A stretch of 64,000 nt of DNA, taken from assembly GCF_001662875.1 (NCBI RefSeq), contig NZ_JPVZ01000003.1:186001-250000 (forward strand), written 5' to 3'. The DNA comes from Thalassospira tepidiphila MCCC 1A03514 (GTDB lineage Bacteria > Pseudomonadota > Alphaproteobacteria > Rhodospirillales > Thalassospiraceae). Positions within the stretch are counted from its first letter, which is position 1, and each line of letters starts with the position of its first letter. A program made the position numbers and the translations under genes. The notes under the pieces were generated by a model, which did no database searches, had not been told where the DNA came from, and saw only the letters and a list, made by a program, of their open reading frames with translations. Of this stretch, positions 27,189 through 37,464 are shown one piece after another.

Positions 27189-27920
27189 ATGGAAAATCAA
27201 GTGGTCGACGCGGTAACGCTGGGGCAGTCGGTCATGGCACATGATATGTCTCTGTGGGGACTTTTCATGCAGGCTGGACTGGTCGTCAAAACAGTGATGA
27301 TCGGTCTTTTGCTGGCTTCTGTCTGGGTTTGGGCGATTGTCTTCGAAAAGATCCTGCGGCTGCGCAAATTGCGCGCCCAGGCTAACACCTTCGAAGAAGC
27401 CTTCTGGTCGGGTGGATCACTTGAAGATCTGTATGATCGTATCGCCGACAAGCCGCGCGATCCGATGTCAGCCATCTTTGTTTCGGCTATGCGTGAATGG
27501 CGTCGTTCGAACGCAAAGGGTGTCCATGGCGACACTATGCGTGCCCGCCTTCAGCAGCGCCTTGAAAAATCCATGGAAATTACCCTTGGTCGTGAAATGG
27601 ACCGGGTGGAACGGTATATGACCTTCCTGGCATCCGTTGGTTCGACCGCACCGTTTGTTGGTCTGTTTGGCACGGTCTGGGGCATCATGGTTTCGTTCCA
27701 GTCGATTGCGGCATCCAAGAATACCTCGCTTGCGGTTGTCGCACCGGGTATTGCCGAGGCTCTTTTTGCAACGGCCATGGGCCTTGTTGCTGCGATCCCG
27801 GCTGTGGTTGCCTATAACAAGATTTCCAGCGACCTGAACCGTTACAGCAACCGCCTCGAAGCTTTCGTGGACGAGTTCTCCTCGATCCTTTCGCGCCAAC
27901 TTGACGACACGAGAGACTGA
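27189..27920 (+). CDS. tolQ: Tol-Pal system protein TolQ
   Basis: A 243-residue inner-membrane channel subunit with three transmembrane helices (about residues 20-45, 140-160 and 175-200). Conserved channel helices are visible around VGSTAPFVGLFGTVWGIMVSF and PGIAEALFATAMGLVAAIPAV. With TolR it harvests the proton motive force to drive TolA during outer-membrane constriction. It is followed by tolR after two bases. Confidence 0.97.
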   Translation: MENQVVDAVTLGQSVMAHDMSLWGLFMQAGLVVKTVMIGLLLASVWVWAIVFEKILRLRKLRAQANTFEEAFWSGGSLEDLYDRIADKPRDPMSAIFVSAMREWRRSNAKGVHGDTMRARLQQRLEKSMEITLGREMDRVERYMTFLASVGSTAPFVGLFGTVWGIMVSFQSIAASKNTSLAVVAPGIAEALFATAMGLVAAIPAVVAYNKISSDLNRYSNRLEAFVDEFSSILSRQLDDTRD

Positions 27921-27922
27921 TT

Positions 27923-28375
27923 ATGGGCGCACAGCTTGCCAAATCAGGCGGAGGACGCCGTCGCGGTCGCCGGAGTAACCGGCGGGCAGCGATGAGTGAC
28001 ATCAACGTCACCCCGATGGTCGACGTCATGCTGGTGTTGCTTGTGATCTTCATGGTCGCAGCCCCGCTGATGACGGTCGGGGTAGAGGTTGATCTGCCGG
28101 AAACCAGTGCCGCACCGATGACCGGTCAGGATGAGCCGCTGGTGGTGTCGGTCTCTGCCGAAGGCACGATCTACATCATGGATAGCGAAATCGCGCAGGA
28201 CACCCTGACCGAAAAGCTTGCCGCCATTACCGACAACAAGGCCGATACCCGCATCTTTGTCCGCGGTGACAAGACGATTGATTATGGCCGTGTGATGGAA
28301 GTCATGGGCCTGATCAAGGATGCCGGTTTCACCAAAGTCGCCCTGATCGCCGAATTGCCGGCAAAGGGTTCGTAA
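27923..28375 (+). CDS. tolR: Tol-Pal system protein TolR
   Basis: A 150-residue single-pass protein. The membrane helix [22 protein letters not shown] contains the essential proton-carrying aspartate. The periplasmic domain follows ([13 protein letters not shown] to the C-terminus). The N-terminal cytoplasmic part is strongly basic ([11 protein letters not shown]). It works with TolQ as the stator and lies eight bases before tolA. Confidence 0.96.
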   Translation: MGAQLAKSGGGRRRGRRSNRRAAMSDINVTPMVDVMLVLLVIFMVAAPLMTVGVEVDLPETSAAPMTGQDEPLVVSVSAEGTIYIMDSEIAQDTLTEKLAAITDNKADTRIFVRGDKTIDYGRVMEVMGLIKDAGFTKVALIAELPAKGS

Positions 28376-28382
28376 ACGAATC

Positions 28383-29327
28383 ATGCTGCGTTACGCTCTC
28401 ATATCGCTTGGTCTGCACGCTGTCCTGTTTCTGGTGGCGTGGCTTGGGCTGCCCGATCTGTTTGATGAAACACCGTTGGAATTGCAGTCCATTTCGGTTG
28501 AAGTCGTGACAGTGGATGAATTTTCCGCGGCCCCGACCAAGGCTTTGCCAAAACCGGAACCCAAAGAGGAACCGAAACCAAAGCCGACCCCGAAGCCGGA
28601 ACCCAAGCCAGAGCCGAAACCGGAACCAAAGCCGGAACCCAAGCCTGAGCCGAAGCCCGAACCAAAACCGGAGCCCAAGCCAGAGCCCAAGCCAGAGCCG
28701 AAGCCAGAGCCAAAACCGACACCAAAGCCGGAACCGGTTCCGACGCCAGACGTTAAAAAAGAGCCTGAGCCGAAACCGGAGCCGACAGAGCTTGCCGCTG
28801 TAAAGCCGGAATCCAAGCCGACGCCGCCGAAACCGGAACCGGTCAAAAAGCCGGAGCCGAAAAAGGAAGAGCCGAAGAAACGCGATCTCATGAGCGTTCT
28901 TAAGGATGTCAGCAAGCTTAAGGAAACGGCAGAAGCCACACCGGAGCAGCAGCCAGACGAAACGCCGGAAGAAAATGCCAGCGAGGTTGTCGCGACCAGG
29001 CTTGATGCCAATCTGACCATGAGCGAGCTTGATGCCGTAAAACGTCAGATCGAAAAATGCTGGAGCCCCCCGGCCGGGGCCAAGGAAGCGGGCAACTTTG
29101 CGGTTGAAATTCATGTCAGTGCAAACCCGGACGGAACCGTCCGTTTGGCGCGGATTAGCAATCTGAACGAAATCCAGGGCGACACTTCCCGCCGTACGAT
29201 TGCAGAAAGCGCGCTTCGAGCAGTGCTAAATCCGCAATGCAGTCCTCTAAAACTGCCGCTGGATAAATACGAAATGTGGCGCACATTCACGTTCAATTTT
29301 GACATGCGTGAAATGCTGGGCCTTTAA
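28383..29327 (+). CDS. tolA: Tol-Pal system protein TolA
   Basis: A 314-residue protein with a single N-terminal membrane helix (about residues 3-25), a long periplasmic spacer of Lys-Pro-Glu-Pro repeats (about residues 55-165) and a C-terminal domain with the TolA/TonB-type pattern ([35 protein letters not shown]). It couples TolQR in the inner membrane to TolB and Pal. The extended polyproline-like repeats take the place of the alanine-rich helical domain II of E. coli TolA. Its translation should depend on EF-P. Confidence 0.93.
   Translation: MLRYALISLGLHAVLFLVAWLGLPDLFDETPLELQSISVEVVTVDEFSAAPTKALPKPEPKEEPKPKPTPKPEPKPEPKPEPKPEPKPEPKPEPKPEPKPEPKPEPKPEPKPTPKPEPVPTPDVKKEPEPKPEPTELAAVKPESKPTPPKPEPVKKPEPKKEEPKKRDLMSVLKDVSKLKETAEATPEQQPDETPEENASEVVATRLDANLTMSELDAVKRQIEKCWSPPAGAKEAGNFAVEIHVSANPDGTVRLARISNLNEIQGDTSRRTIAESALRAVLNPQCSPLKLPLDKYEMWRTFTFNFDMREMLGL
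28551..28868 (+). repeat. KPEP-coding tandem repeat region inside tolA
   Basis: Near-perfect 6- and 12-bp units such as aagccggagccg and aaaccggaaccc encode alternating Lys-Pro and Glu-Pro. Third positions vary, so the DNA repeat is degenerate but still prone to slippage in 6-bp steps, which would change spacer length without shifting the frame. Confidence 0.85.
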
Positions 29328-29368
29328 CGACCAAGTTCTTGAACACGCGTGGAAAATAGCGAGGCAGG

Positions 29369-30739
29369 ATGACGATCAAGACCAACGCAATAAAACGATT
29401 TTGGGCTAAAGGCAGTGTCGCAGCACTGTGCGCCCTTGCCGTTGTCGCTGGCCTGAATGTCGGGTTCATATCGCCGGCAAAGGCGGAACTCCGGATTGAT
29501 ATTACCCGGGGCGAATTGAAGCCGATGCCAATTGCCGTCACCCGCTTCCCGGGCGAAGGCGTTGCCGAAACCGAGATCGGTCAGAACATGACCCAGGTGA
29601 TTGCCGCAGATCTCGAACGTTCGGGCCTGTTTTCACCGATTGATGAAAAGGCATTCATTCAGAGTGCTGCATCATTGGCGGTGAATCCGAACTTTGCCGA
29701 ATGGCGGGCCATCAATGCGCAGGCTCTGGTGAACGGTCGTGTTGTGACCGAACCAAATGGTCTTCTGCGTGTTGAATTCCGCCTGTGGGATGTTTTGGCT
29801 GAAACCCAGATGTCTGGCGTTGCCTATCGTACGCAGCCAAACAACTGGCGTCGGATTGCCCACAAGATTGCGGACGAGATTTACAAACGTATCACCGGTG
29901 AAACCGGCTATTTCGATACGCGCGTTGTCTACGTCTCGGAATCCGGTCCGGCCGATAACCGGACCAAACGACTGGCCATCATGGATCAGGACGGTGCAAA
30001 CCACCGGTTCCTGTCTGATGGACGGTTCCTCGTGCTGAACCCGCGCTTCTCGCCGACGGCACAGGAAGTGGTTTATATGTCGTACTTTAACGACAAGCCG
30101 CGCGTTTATGTTTTGGATATTGATACCGGTGAGTTGGAATTGCTGGGTGATTTTCCGGGGATGACCTTTGCGCCCCGATTCGCGCCAGACGGGAACTCGG
30201 TTGTGATGTCACAAGCGCTTGACGGGAACAGTGAAATTTATGGACTGGACCTGCGCACGCGTGAAAAGCGTCAATTGACGCGCCATCCGGCCGTGGATAC
30301 CTCGCCTTCCTATTCTCCGGACGGGTCTCGCATTGCGTTCAACTCCGACCGCAGTGGGGCACAACAACTTTATGTGATGAATGCCGATGGTGGGGGCGTA
30401 CAGCGCATCAGCTTCGGTGGTGGACGTTATGCCACACCGGTCTGGTCGCCGCGCGGAGACCTGATCGCATTCACCAAATCCGAAGGAGGTCGTTATTATA
30501 TCGGCGTCATGCGGCCAGACGGCAGTGGAGAAAGGCTGCTGGCCGAGGGTTACCTCGTTGAGGGACCAACATGGGCACCGAACGGTCGAGTTTTGATGTA
30601 CTACCGCCAGCACCCGTCCAGGGACGGGACCAAGGATCGCTATCGTTTGTATTCGATTGATCTTACCGGTTATAACGAGCGAGAGATCGTTACACCGGCG
30701 GATGGGTCGGATCCTGCATGGTCGCCCTTGATTCCCTGA
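29369..30739 (+). CDS. tolB: Tol-Pal system beta-propeller protein TolB
   Basis: A 456-residue periplasmic protein with a signal peptide ending at SPAKA. The N-terminal alpha/beta domain is followed by a WD-like six-bladed propeller with repeated blades such as [47 protein letters not shown] and [14 protein letters not shown]. It binds Pal and TolA and helps cycle Pal to the division site. It comes 41 bp after tolA. Confidence 0.96.
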   Translation: MTIKTNAIKRFWAKGSVAALCALAVVAGLNVGFISPAKAELRIDITRGELKPMPIAVTRFPGEGVAETEIGQNMTQVIAADLERSGLFSPIDEKAFIQSAASLAVNPNFAEWRAINAQALVNGRVVTEPNGLLRVEFRLWDVLAETQMSGVAYRTQPNNWRRIAHKIADEIYKRITGETGYFDTRVVYVSESGPADNRTKRLAIMDQDGANHRFLSDGRFLVLNPRFSPTAQEVVYMSYFNDKPRVYVLDIDTGELELLGDFPGMTFAPRFAPDGNSVVMSQALDGNSEIYGLDLRTREKRQLTRHPAVDTSPSYSPDGSRIAFNSDRSGAQQLYVMNADGGGVQRISFGGGRYATPVWSPRGDLIAFTKSEGGRYYIGVMRPDGSGERLLAEGYLVEGPTWAPNGRVLMYYRQHPSRDGTKDRYRLYSIDLTGYNEREIVTPADGSDPAWSPLIP

Positions 30740-30868
30740 TATCTCAAGAGTATAGTCATCGCGAAGCACTGAATGCGATTCGCTTTAATCGCGGGCATTT
30801 TCGGTGTCGCGAGACATGGAAAACACCAACCTCGGGCGAATGCGTCCGGTGTTAAGGGGAAAACTTAA

Positions 30869-31363
30869 ATGAAACTTCGTATTCTGAGCGTTTTTGCTGC
30901 TGCCGCTCTTCTGGCTGCTTGTGAAACTGCACCTGATAGCACGGCAACCACTGGTGGCGACGGTGCAAGCACTTCTTCTAGCGCGTCGTCTTCGACCTCT
31001 TTGGCTGAAAGCAGCCCTGAGTGGTTCGCTGTCAACGTTGGTGACCGCGTCTTCTTTGGTTTCGACAAATACGATCTTGCCGGTGAAGCACGTCGCACCC
31101 TCGAACTGCAGGCCGCTTGGCTGAAGAAATATCCGCAGTACAAAGTTGTTGTTGAAGGTCATGCCGACGAGCGCGGCACCCGTGAATACAACCTTGCACT
31201 CGGCGAACGCCGCGCGAACTCGGTCAAAGATTACCTGATCGCTCTGGGCATCGACCCGTCGCGCATCGAGACCATTTCTTATGGTAAAGAGCGCCCGGTT
31301 GCTCTTGGCCATGACGAAGAAAGCTGGGGTAAAAACCGCCGCTCTGTATCGGTTATCCGTTAA
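30869..31363 (+). CDS. pal: Peptidoglycan-associated lipoprotein Pal
   Basis: A 164-residue outer-membrane lipoprotein. The lipobox LLAAC gives the lipidated Cys18. The OmpA-like domain contains VFFGFDKYDL, the peptidoglycan-binding VEGHADERGTREYNLALGERRA segment and SYGKERP. The Ser/Thr-rich linker follows the cysteine. It anchors the outer membrane to the cell wall. A strong terminator follows, so cpoB is on a separate or read-through transcript. Confidence 0.97.
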   Translation: MKLRILSVFAAAALLAACETAPDSTATTGGDGASTSSSASSSTSLAESSPEWFAVNVGDRVFFGFDKYDLAGEARRTLELQAAWLKKYPQYKVVVEGHADERGTREYNLALGERRANSVKDYLIALGIDPSRIETISYGKERPVALGHDEESWGKNRRSVSVIR

Positions 31364-31395
31364 GCGCGTGCAGGTGAAAGCCTGACTTGAAGATC

Positions 31396-31433
31396 AAGGC
31401 GCCTGTCCCGTTTGGGGCAGGCGCCTTATTTTT
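31396..31433 (+). terminator. Terminator after pal
   Basis: A 14-bp stem with one G-T pair, 31396-31409 with 31414-31427 (aaggcgcctgtccc), followed by ATTTTT. It ends the ybgC-pal transcript. Confidence 0.9.
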
Positions 31434-31516
31434 GCCGCCTGAAAATGTTTGAAAGTCACGACAGGTATTTCCATAGTGAACCTTCAAAGACTGAATTGAC
31501 GAAAAAGGACCCGAAA

Positions 31517-32569
31517 ATGATCCGCGTTCGATCCGCCATTTCGCCAAAGAACCGCAACATCCTGATGGCCCTTGCCGTCGGAGCTGTGTTTGGCATGACA
31601 TCACTCGGGTCCCTGCCGGTTCACGCGCAAGACGCCAACATGTCGCGTCAGGTAGAACAATTGCGCAAGGACCTCGATCTTTTGCAGCGTTATGTCTATC
31701 GCGAAGGCACCGGTGACGCCGCACAGGCAGCTGTCTCGTCTGGTGATGGCGGCGGGGCTGCGACCCCGGCTGCCGCACGCCAGCAGGTCCAGATCAGCGC
31801 ACTGGAACGCACGACCACCCAATTGACCGGTCAGCTTGAAGAATTCGACTACCGCATTCGCAAGATGGAAGACCGTCTGGAACGTCTGGTGGCCGATATT
31901 GATTTCCGCCTCAATCAGCTTGAAAGTGGCGGCGTTGCGACAAGTGGCGCAAATGCCGGTGGGGCAACTGCACCGCTTGCTGGGGGCACGGCTGCACAGG
32001 GCGCCAATAACTCTTCCGCCAACAGCGCACCGGGGGCTGCCGGTTCGGGTGAGCCCCTTAATGACCGTGGCACCCAGCTGTTTGGCGTGATTGAAAGCGA
32101 AGGCCAGCCGCCGCAAATTCCAAGTGGCGCTGCCGCATCCAACGCATCCGCACCAACCCAGAGTGCGGCGGCAACCACCGGCACGCCTGAAGAACAATAC
32201 CGCGAGGCCTTTGGTCTTCTGCGCAAACAGGATTTCCAGGCAGCCGAACAGGCGCTGGGCAATTTCGTCAGCAACCATCCCAACGATCCGCTGGCGGGCA
32301 ATGCGCAATACTGGTTGGGTGAAACCTATTATGTGCGTGGCCAGTATGAAAATGCTGCCATCGCCTTTACCGAAGGTTTCCAGACCTACCCCGACAGCAC
32401 CAAGGCACCCGATAACCTTCTGAAGCTTGGCATGTCGCTGGCCAATCTTGGCAAGAACGAAGATGCCTGCACGGCCTTTGGTCACCTGATCGACAATTTC
32501 CCGAACGCCTCGAACGTCGTTCTGGATCGCGCCCGTCAGGAACGCCAGAACCGTGGATGTCCGCAGTAA
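31517..32569 (+). CDS. cpoB: Cell division coordinator CpoB (YbgF, Tol-Pal associated)
   Basis: A 350-residue periplasmic protein. A signal peptide (about residues 1-37, ending VHA) is followed by a coiled-coil trimerisation region (VEQLRKDLDLLQRYV), a Gly/Ala/Ser-rich linker and a C-terminal TPR domain (AFGLLRKQDFQAAEQALGNF; DNLLKLGMSLANLGKNEDAC). It coordinates outer-membrane constriction and cell wall synthesis in E. coli. ATG 31517 has AGGA seven bases upstream; a longer frame from 31412 would precede the signal peptide and is not credible. Confidence 0.92.
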   Translation: MIRVRSAISPKNRNILMALAVGAVFGMTSLGSLPVHAQDANMSRQVEQLRKDLDLLQRYVYREGTGDAAQAAVSSGDGGGAATPAAARQQVQISALERTTTQLTGQLEEFDYRIRKMEDRLERLVADIDFRLNQLESGGVATSGANAGGATAPLAGGTAAQGANNSSANSAPGAAGSGEPLNDRGTQLFGVIESEGQPPQIPSGAAASNASAPTQSAAATTGTPEEQYREAFGLLRKQDFQAAEQALGNFVSNHPNDPLAGNAQYWLGETYYVRGQYENAAIAFTEGFQTYPDSTKAPDNLLKLGMSLANLGKNEDACTAFGHLIDNFPNASNVVLDRARQERQNRGCPQ

Positions 32570-34044
32570 ACCCTGCGTATGACAGACCGATGATCGGCAA
32601 CCTTACGACATCAGAAAATCAAAATACGGCGTCCGGTGGATCCCCACTGGACGCCGTTGCCTTTGATAGACTGATGATGGCGTTTGCCCCGTTTGAAACC
32701 GCCCCTGAAATCCTTGTTGGTGTCTCGGGCGGGGCCGACAGCATGGCACTGGCCCTTTTGGCCCATGACTGGTGTCAGGCACAAGGCGGCCGCGTGGTCG
32801 CCGTTACGGTTGATCATGGTCTGCGCAAGGCCGCCTCTGACGAGGCCCGCTGGGTCGCAGCCGAACTTGCCCGCCATAACATCGAACACATCACCAAACA
32901 CTGGCAGGGTGAAAAGCCAACCGGTGCCGTGCAGGAAAAGGCGCGCCAGGCCCGCTATCAGATTTTTGATGACCTGATGCGTGATACCGGCATTTTCCAT
33001 CTATTGGTTGCCCATCATGCAGGCGACCAACGCGAAACCATTGCCATGCGCCGGGATCGCGGCACGACCCCGATTGGGCAGGCGGGAATGTCTGCGCGGC
33101 GCTATCTGCGACATGGCCGGGTGCTGCGTCCGCTTTTGGCCGTTGCCAAGGCTGACTTGGTGGCGACCCTGACGGCACGCGGGCAGACGTGGATCGAAGA
33201 TCCTTCCAACATCGACGAAAAGTTCGAGCGTGTGCGCGTGCGCAAGGCGTTTGAGGCAGGGGCATCACACCCGTCCGATATAACCGCCGACGCATCGGCG
33301 CGCCGCGATCTTGAAACGGGCATTGGCCGATTGCTGGCCGGGGCGGTGACCCTGCATGCGAACGGGGTTGCGATCCTTAACCCGGATGTGCTGCTGGATC
33401 CGAAAACAGATCGCAACGCTGCCATCCATGCGCTGGGGCAGGTGGTGCGTACGGTTGGGGGCGCAGGATATATGCCTGCACTTGATAAACTGCGCGATGC
33501 GCTTGATCGCCTTGGTGCGGATAAAACAGCCCGCATCAGTCTGGGCGGCTGCGTCTTGCACGGTCGGAAAGGCGGGATTTGCGTTTATCGCGAACTTGGC
33601 CGAATGAAGCAGGATCCGATTGCGTTGGATACCGAATCACTCACACGATCTTTGGTTGTGCGGTTTGATAATCGCTTTGAATGGCAGGCGGATGACGCTG
33701 ATCTGTTGAGGCAAACTGGACGTTGGATCGCCCCGCTTGGCCTTTGTGATGTGTTTCACACGAAGTCTTTTCGCGCCGCGTTGGGCGAAATTGCACCATT
33801 TATTGGTAATTTACCGCGCGCGGCCCTTGCATCCGTGCCTGCACTCTACGATAAAGAAGGCTTGTTATCTGTTGGCGGGCTTGAGGTTTCGGAGCTTTCC
33901 GACGTACTATCCGCCGCCGGTTGCGGACGGCCTCTGGGCAGGGGCCTGATCGCGTCTGGTGGCAGTTGGCAGTTTGCGCCGCAAGTACCTTTGTGGGAAA
34001 GTGGTTTCAAATCGTCACCGAAACCCGACAACCTACTTGCGTAA
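32557..34044 (+). CDS. tilS: tRNA(Ile)-lysidine synthetase TilS
   Basis: A 495-residue ATP-dependent enzyme that adds lysine to the wobble cytidine of the AUA-reading tRNA-Ile. The N-type PP-loop motif SGGADSMALA is at about residues 55-64. The segment that usually reads HHxDDQxET is AHHAGDQRET here (around 33009-33042), with glycine in place of an aspartate. The C-terminal part (about 300-495) is divergent but has the usual length. The start at 32557 overlaps cpoB by 13 bases; ATG 32590 is an alternative. Confidence 0.88.
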   Translation: MSAVNPAYDRPMIGNLTTSENQNTASGGSPLDAVAFDRLMMAFAPFETAPEILVGVSGGADSMALALLAHDWCQAQGGRVVAVTVDHGLRKAASDEARWVAAELARHNIEHITKHWQGEKPTGAVQEKARQARYQIFDDLMRDTGIFHLLVAHHAGDQRETIAMRRDRGTTPIGQAGMSARRYLRHGRVLRPLLAVAKADLVATLTARGQTWIEDPSNIDEKFERVRVRKAFEAGASHPSDITADASARRDLETGIGRLLAGAVTLHANGVAILNPDVLLDPKTDRNAAIHALGQVVRTVGGAGYMPALDKLRDALDRLGADKTARISLGGCVLHGRKGGICVYRELGRMKQDPIALDTESLTRSLVVRFDNRFEWQADDADLLRQTGRWIAPLGLCDVFHTKSFRAALGEIAPFIGNLPRAALASVPALYDKEGLLSVGGLEVSELSDVLSAAGCGRPLGRGLIASGGSWQFAPQVPLWESGFKSSPKPDNLLA

Positions 34045-34129
34045 GCGGGGCTTATGACTATTTGATTGTCAGACCCTGCGCAGGAAGTTTTGCGTCACGG
34101 CACACACAAATTGCGACCAGTAGCTTGGA

Positions 34130-36073
34130 ATGAATATGGGAAAAAATCTCGCACTGTGGGTTATTATCGCCATCCTTTTGGTGGCGCTGTTTAACCTGTT
34201 TCAGTCGCCCTCCGGACGGTCCGGTCAGTCGTCGCTGGCATTTTCGGACTTCCTGGCCGAAGTGGATTCAGGTCAGATTTCCGAAGTCACCATCCAGGGC
34301 AACAACCTGACTGCAGAAACGCGCGACGGTCGCTCTGTTAATGTTTACACCCCGGATTATCCGAACCTCGTTGAAAAGCTGAACGACAAGGGCGTGCGCA
34401 TCATCGCACAGCCTGAAGAAAGCCTGTCTCCTTTGATGAGCGCTTTGATCAGCTGGTTCCCGATGCTTCTGATCATCGGTGTCTGGATCTTCTTCATGCG
34501 CCAGATGCAGGGCGGCGGCGGCAAGGCCATGGGCTTTGGCAAGTCCAAGGCCAAGATGCTGACCGAGAAATCCGGTCGCGTGACCTTCGAAGATGTCGCC
34601 GGTATTGAAGAAGCCAAAAGCGAGCTTGAAGAAGTCGTCGACTTCCTGCGCGATCCGCAGAAGTTCCAGCGCCTTGGCGGTAAAATCCCCAAAGGCATGC
34701 TGCTTGTCGGTCCTCCGGGTACCGGTAAAACGCTGCTGGCACGTGCGATTGCCGGCGAAGCAAACGTTCCGTTCTTCACCATCTCGGGTTCTGACTTCGT
34801 TGAAATGTTCGTTGGTGTCGGTGCATCGCGTGTGCGTGACATGTTCGAACAGGGCAAGAAAAACGCACCTTGCATCATCTTCATCGATGAAATCGACGCT
34901 GTGGGCCGCCATCGTGGTGCCGGTCTTGGCGGCGGTAACGATGAACGCGAACAGACCTTGAACCAGCTCCTTGTCGAGATGGATGGTTTCGAAGCCAACG
35001 AAGGTGTGATCCTTGTGGCTGCTACCAACCGTCCGGACGTTCTGGATCCTGCATTGCTGCGTCCGGGTCGTTTCGACCGTCAGGTCGTCGTGCCGAACCC
35101 GGATCTGGAAGGCCGTGAACGCATTCTGGGTGTTCATGCGCGTAAAGTTCCGCTGGGTCCGGATGTCGATCTGCGCACCGTTGCACGTGGTACCCCGGGC
35201 TTCTCGGGTGCGGATCTGGCAAACCTTGTTAACGAGGCAGCTTTGCTTGCGGCCCGTCTTGGCAAGCGCGTCGTCACCATGGCTGATTTCGAAAACGCCA
35301 AGGACAAGGTCATGATGGGGGCTGAACGTCGCTCCATGATCATGACCGATGACGAGAAAAAGCTGACCGCCTATCACGAAGGTGGCCACGCACTGGTCGC
35401 GCTCCATACGCCTGCGTCTGATCCGATCCACAAGGCCACCATCATCCCGCGCGGTCGCGCACTGGGCATGGTGATGCGTCTGCCGGAACGTGATCAGGTG
35501 TCCAAATCCTATGAACAGCTGATTTCCGACCTTGCGGTTGCCATGGGCGGCCGCGTTGCCGAGGAAATCATCTTTGGCAAGGACAAGGTCACCACGGGGG
35601 CATCTTCGGACATCAACATGGTGACGCAATATGCGCGCAAGATGGTGACCGAGTGGGGCTTCTCCGACAAGCTCGGGAATGTCAAATACGTTGATAACCA
35701 GGAAGAAGTGTTCCTTGGTCACAGCGTTGCCCAGCACAAAAACGTTTCGGAAAAAACAGCACAGCTGATTGACGAAGAAGTCCGTCGTTATTCCGACGAG
35801 GCGTATGAATTCGCCAAGCGCGTTCTGACCGAACATCTTGATGACCTGCACAAGCTTGCAAAAGGTCTTCTGGAATATGAAACCCTGTCGGGCAAGGAAA
35901 TCGACGCGCTGCTGCGTGGCGAGGAAATCAACCGTCCGGGCCATACTTCGGGTGGCGGCAAGGATGCAGGTGGCGGACGTCGCTCCACGGTGCCAAGCAC
36001 CGGCGGTGCCCGCAAGGATAACCCTGGTGACGGCGGCGGGGACCTCTCCCCGGAACCGCAACCGGGAAGCTAA
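34130..36073 (+). CDS. ftsH: ATP-dependent zinc metalloprotease FtsH
   Basis: A 647-residue membrane-bound AAA+ protease degrading damaged membrane proteins and regulatory proteins such as LpxC. Two membrane helices at about 5-22 and 100-120 flank a small periplasmic domain. The ATPase has Walker A GPPGTGKT, Walker [14 protein letters not shown] and the second region of homology [19 protein letters not shown]. The zinc site HEGGH starts at H416. The C-terminus is a Gly-rich tail. The first ATG (34130) and the next in-frame ATG (34136) are both possible. It is followed by folP after 13 bases, as in many proteobacteria. Confidence 0.98.
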   Translation: MNMGKNLALWVIIAILLVALFNLFQSPSGRSGQSSLAFSDFLAEVDSGQISEVTIQGNNLTAETRDGRSVNVYTPDYPNLVEKLNDKGVRIIAQPEESLSPLMSALISWFPMLLIIGVWIFFMRQMQGGGGKAMGFGKSKAKMLTEKSGRVTFEDVAGIEEAKSELEEVVDFLRDPQKFQRLGGKIPKGMLLVGPPGTGKTLLARAIAGEANVPFFTISGSDFVEMFVGVGASRVRDMFEQGKKNAPCIIFIDEIDAVGRHRGAGLGGGNDEREQTLNQLLVEMDGFEANEGVILVAATNRPDVLDPALLRPGRFDRQVVVPNPDLEGRERILGVHARKVPLGPDVDLRTVARGTPGFSGADLANLVNEAALLAARLGKRVVTMADFENAKDKVMMGAERRSMIMTDDEKKLTAYHEGGHALVALHTPASDPIHKATIIPRGRALGMVMRLPERDQVSKSYEQLISDLAVAMGGRVAEEIIFGKDKVTTGASSDINMVTQYARKMVTEWGFSDKLGNVKYVDNQEEVFLGHSVAQHKNVSEKTAQLIDEEVRRYSDEAYEFAKRVLTEHLDDLHKLAKGLLEYETLSGKEIDALLRGEEINRPGHTSGGGKDAGGGRRSTVPSTGGARKDNPGDGGGDLSPEPQPGS

Positions 36074-36086
36074 CAGAAAGAGACTG

Positions 36087-37202
36087 ATGGACGAGATCAA
36101 ACGATCGGTCCTGCGAAGCCCCGCCGATGTGCGGGGCTTTGCCGATTTTGAAGGACCGCTTTACTACGCACCGACCGGTTTCATTGACCATGCCGATGAT
36201 CCCAATACCTTGCCACTCGCCGGATCACGCCGGGGTTTTTCGGCACTTGAAATCATCCGCCGCCGCGAAGGTGGCGGTGCTGAAAGCATGATCTTGCCGC
36301 TGCTCGCCCTTGAAGGCTGGGTGCAAAACAGTGGCCGGGTTGATGAAATCAATGCGGTGCTGGACCGACTGATGGCCAAACGCCCGGACTATGCAGGGCT
36401 TGATATGGCGTCCTGCCATGTGATGGGCATCATAAATGTCACGCCTGACAGCTTTTCCGATGGCGGCGATTACAACACCACCGAACAGTCTGTGGCACGC
36501 GCCACGGCGATGATAGAGCAGGGCGCATCGATCATTGATGTCGGCGGCGAATCAACTCGTCCGGGGGCCGATACCGTGTCCGAGGATGAGGAAATCAATC
36601 GTGTGGTCCCGGTTATCCGCGAATTGGCATCCAAGGGGCACGTCGTTTCGATCGACACCCGCCACGCGGGCGTGATGGAGGCCGCGATTGAGGCCGGTGC
36701 TGCGATCATCAATGACGTCACGGGGCTTGAAGGCGACGAACGTTCGATGGAGGTTGCGGCTGCGTCGGGTAAGCCGGTGATGCTGATGCATATGCAGGGC
36801 GAACCAGGCACCATGCAGGCCGACCCGAAATATGATTGTGCGGTGCTTGATATCTATGACTATCTGCTCGATCGCATCGAAAGCTGCGAGCGGGCTGGTA
36901 TTTCACGTGATCGCATTTGCATTGACCCGGGCATCGGCTTTGGCAAGACGCTATCGCACAATCTTGAACTGCTGTCGCGTCTGGCCATTTTCCATGGAGT
37001 GGGCTGCCCGATCCTGCTGGGGACCTCGCGAAAGTCATTCATCGGCAAGATTGATCCCAAGGCCGACCCGAAGCAGCGTCTGGGTGGTTCAATTGCGTCT
37101 GCGGTCAATGGATGGCGTCACGGGGTTCAGATGATCCGCGTACATGATGTGCCCGAAACGGTGCAGGCGATTTCTGTGGCCAGTTCCACATCCATTGTAT
37201 GA
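36087..37202 (+). CDS. folP: Dihydropteroate synthase, with long N-terminal extension
   Basis: A 371-residue enzyme that condenses p-aminobenzoate with 6-hydroxymethyl-dihydropterin pyrophosphate in folate synthesis. The catalytic TIM barrel begins near residue 107 with VMGIINVTPDSFSDGG and contains DVGGESTRPGA and the C-terminal ILLGTSRKSFIG. Ordinary folP products are about 270-285 residues; here about 105 residues precede the barrel, with no homology that I recognise (ALEIIRRREGGGAESMILPLL). The ATG at 36087 follows the ftsH stop by 13 bp and is the first start downstream of it. Strong terminator follows. Confidence 0.93.
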   Translation: MDEIKRSVLRSPADVRGFADFEGPLYYAPTGFIDHADDPNTLPLAGSRRGFSALEIIRRREGGGAESMILPLLALEGWVQNSGRVDEINAVLDRLMAKRPDYAGLDMASCHVMGIINVTPDSFSDGGDYNTTEQSVARATAMIEQGASIIDVGGESTRPGADTVSEDEEINRVVPVIRELASKGHVVSIDTRHAGVMEAAIEAGAAIINDVTGLEGDERSMEVAAASGKPVMLMHMQGEPGTMQADPKYDCAVLDIYDYLLDRIESCERAGISRDRICIDPGIGFGKTLSHNLELLSRLAIFHGVGCPILLGTSRKSFIGKIDPKADPKQRLGGSIASAVNGWRHGVQMIRVHDVPETVQAISVASSTSIV

Positions 37203-37266
37203 CGGTGTATTTAGCGCATCGTCTGCACGTATAACTTGTCATTTTATCGGCATCGTTTAAAACATG

Positions 37267-37315
37267 GCTCGCAATCGCAAGGAGGCCTGGCTTCTGATCG
37301 GTTGCGAGCTTTTTT
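37267..37315 (+). terminator. Terminator after folP
   Basis: Stem gctcgcaatcg (37267-37277) with cggttgcgagc (37299-37309), one G-T pair, then a run of six or seven T. It ends the ftsH-folP unit before the two-component cluster. Confidence 0.88.
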
Positions 37316-37464
37316 GCGGCAAATTCGATTCTGGCATTTTCTGACCATTTACGGTTGATACTTGCAGAATCGGTCCTTTGACCACATACCAATAAGTATC
37401 AAACAAAAGTGACACCAAAGTCACAGTTGATGGTTGGACAACAAGCGAACGCGAAGGTCTTTAG

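Noticed and set aside
28391-29020. Ser/Gly-rich minus-strand frame opposite tolA, and possible CRISPR-like repeats
   Set aside because: Both come from the KPEP repeat region of tolA. The units are 6-12 bp, with no spacers, so it is not a CRISPR array.
34268-36100. Long (610-codon) minus-strand frame opposite ftsH
   Set aside because: It is the antisense shadow of ftsH; ftsH is unmistakable and such shadows are common with this codon bias.
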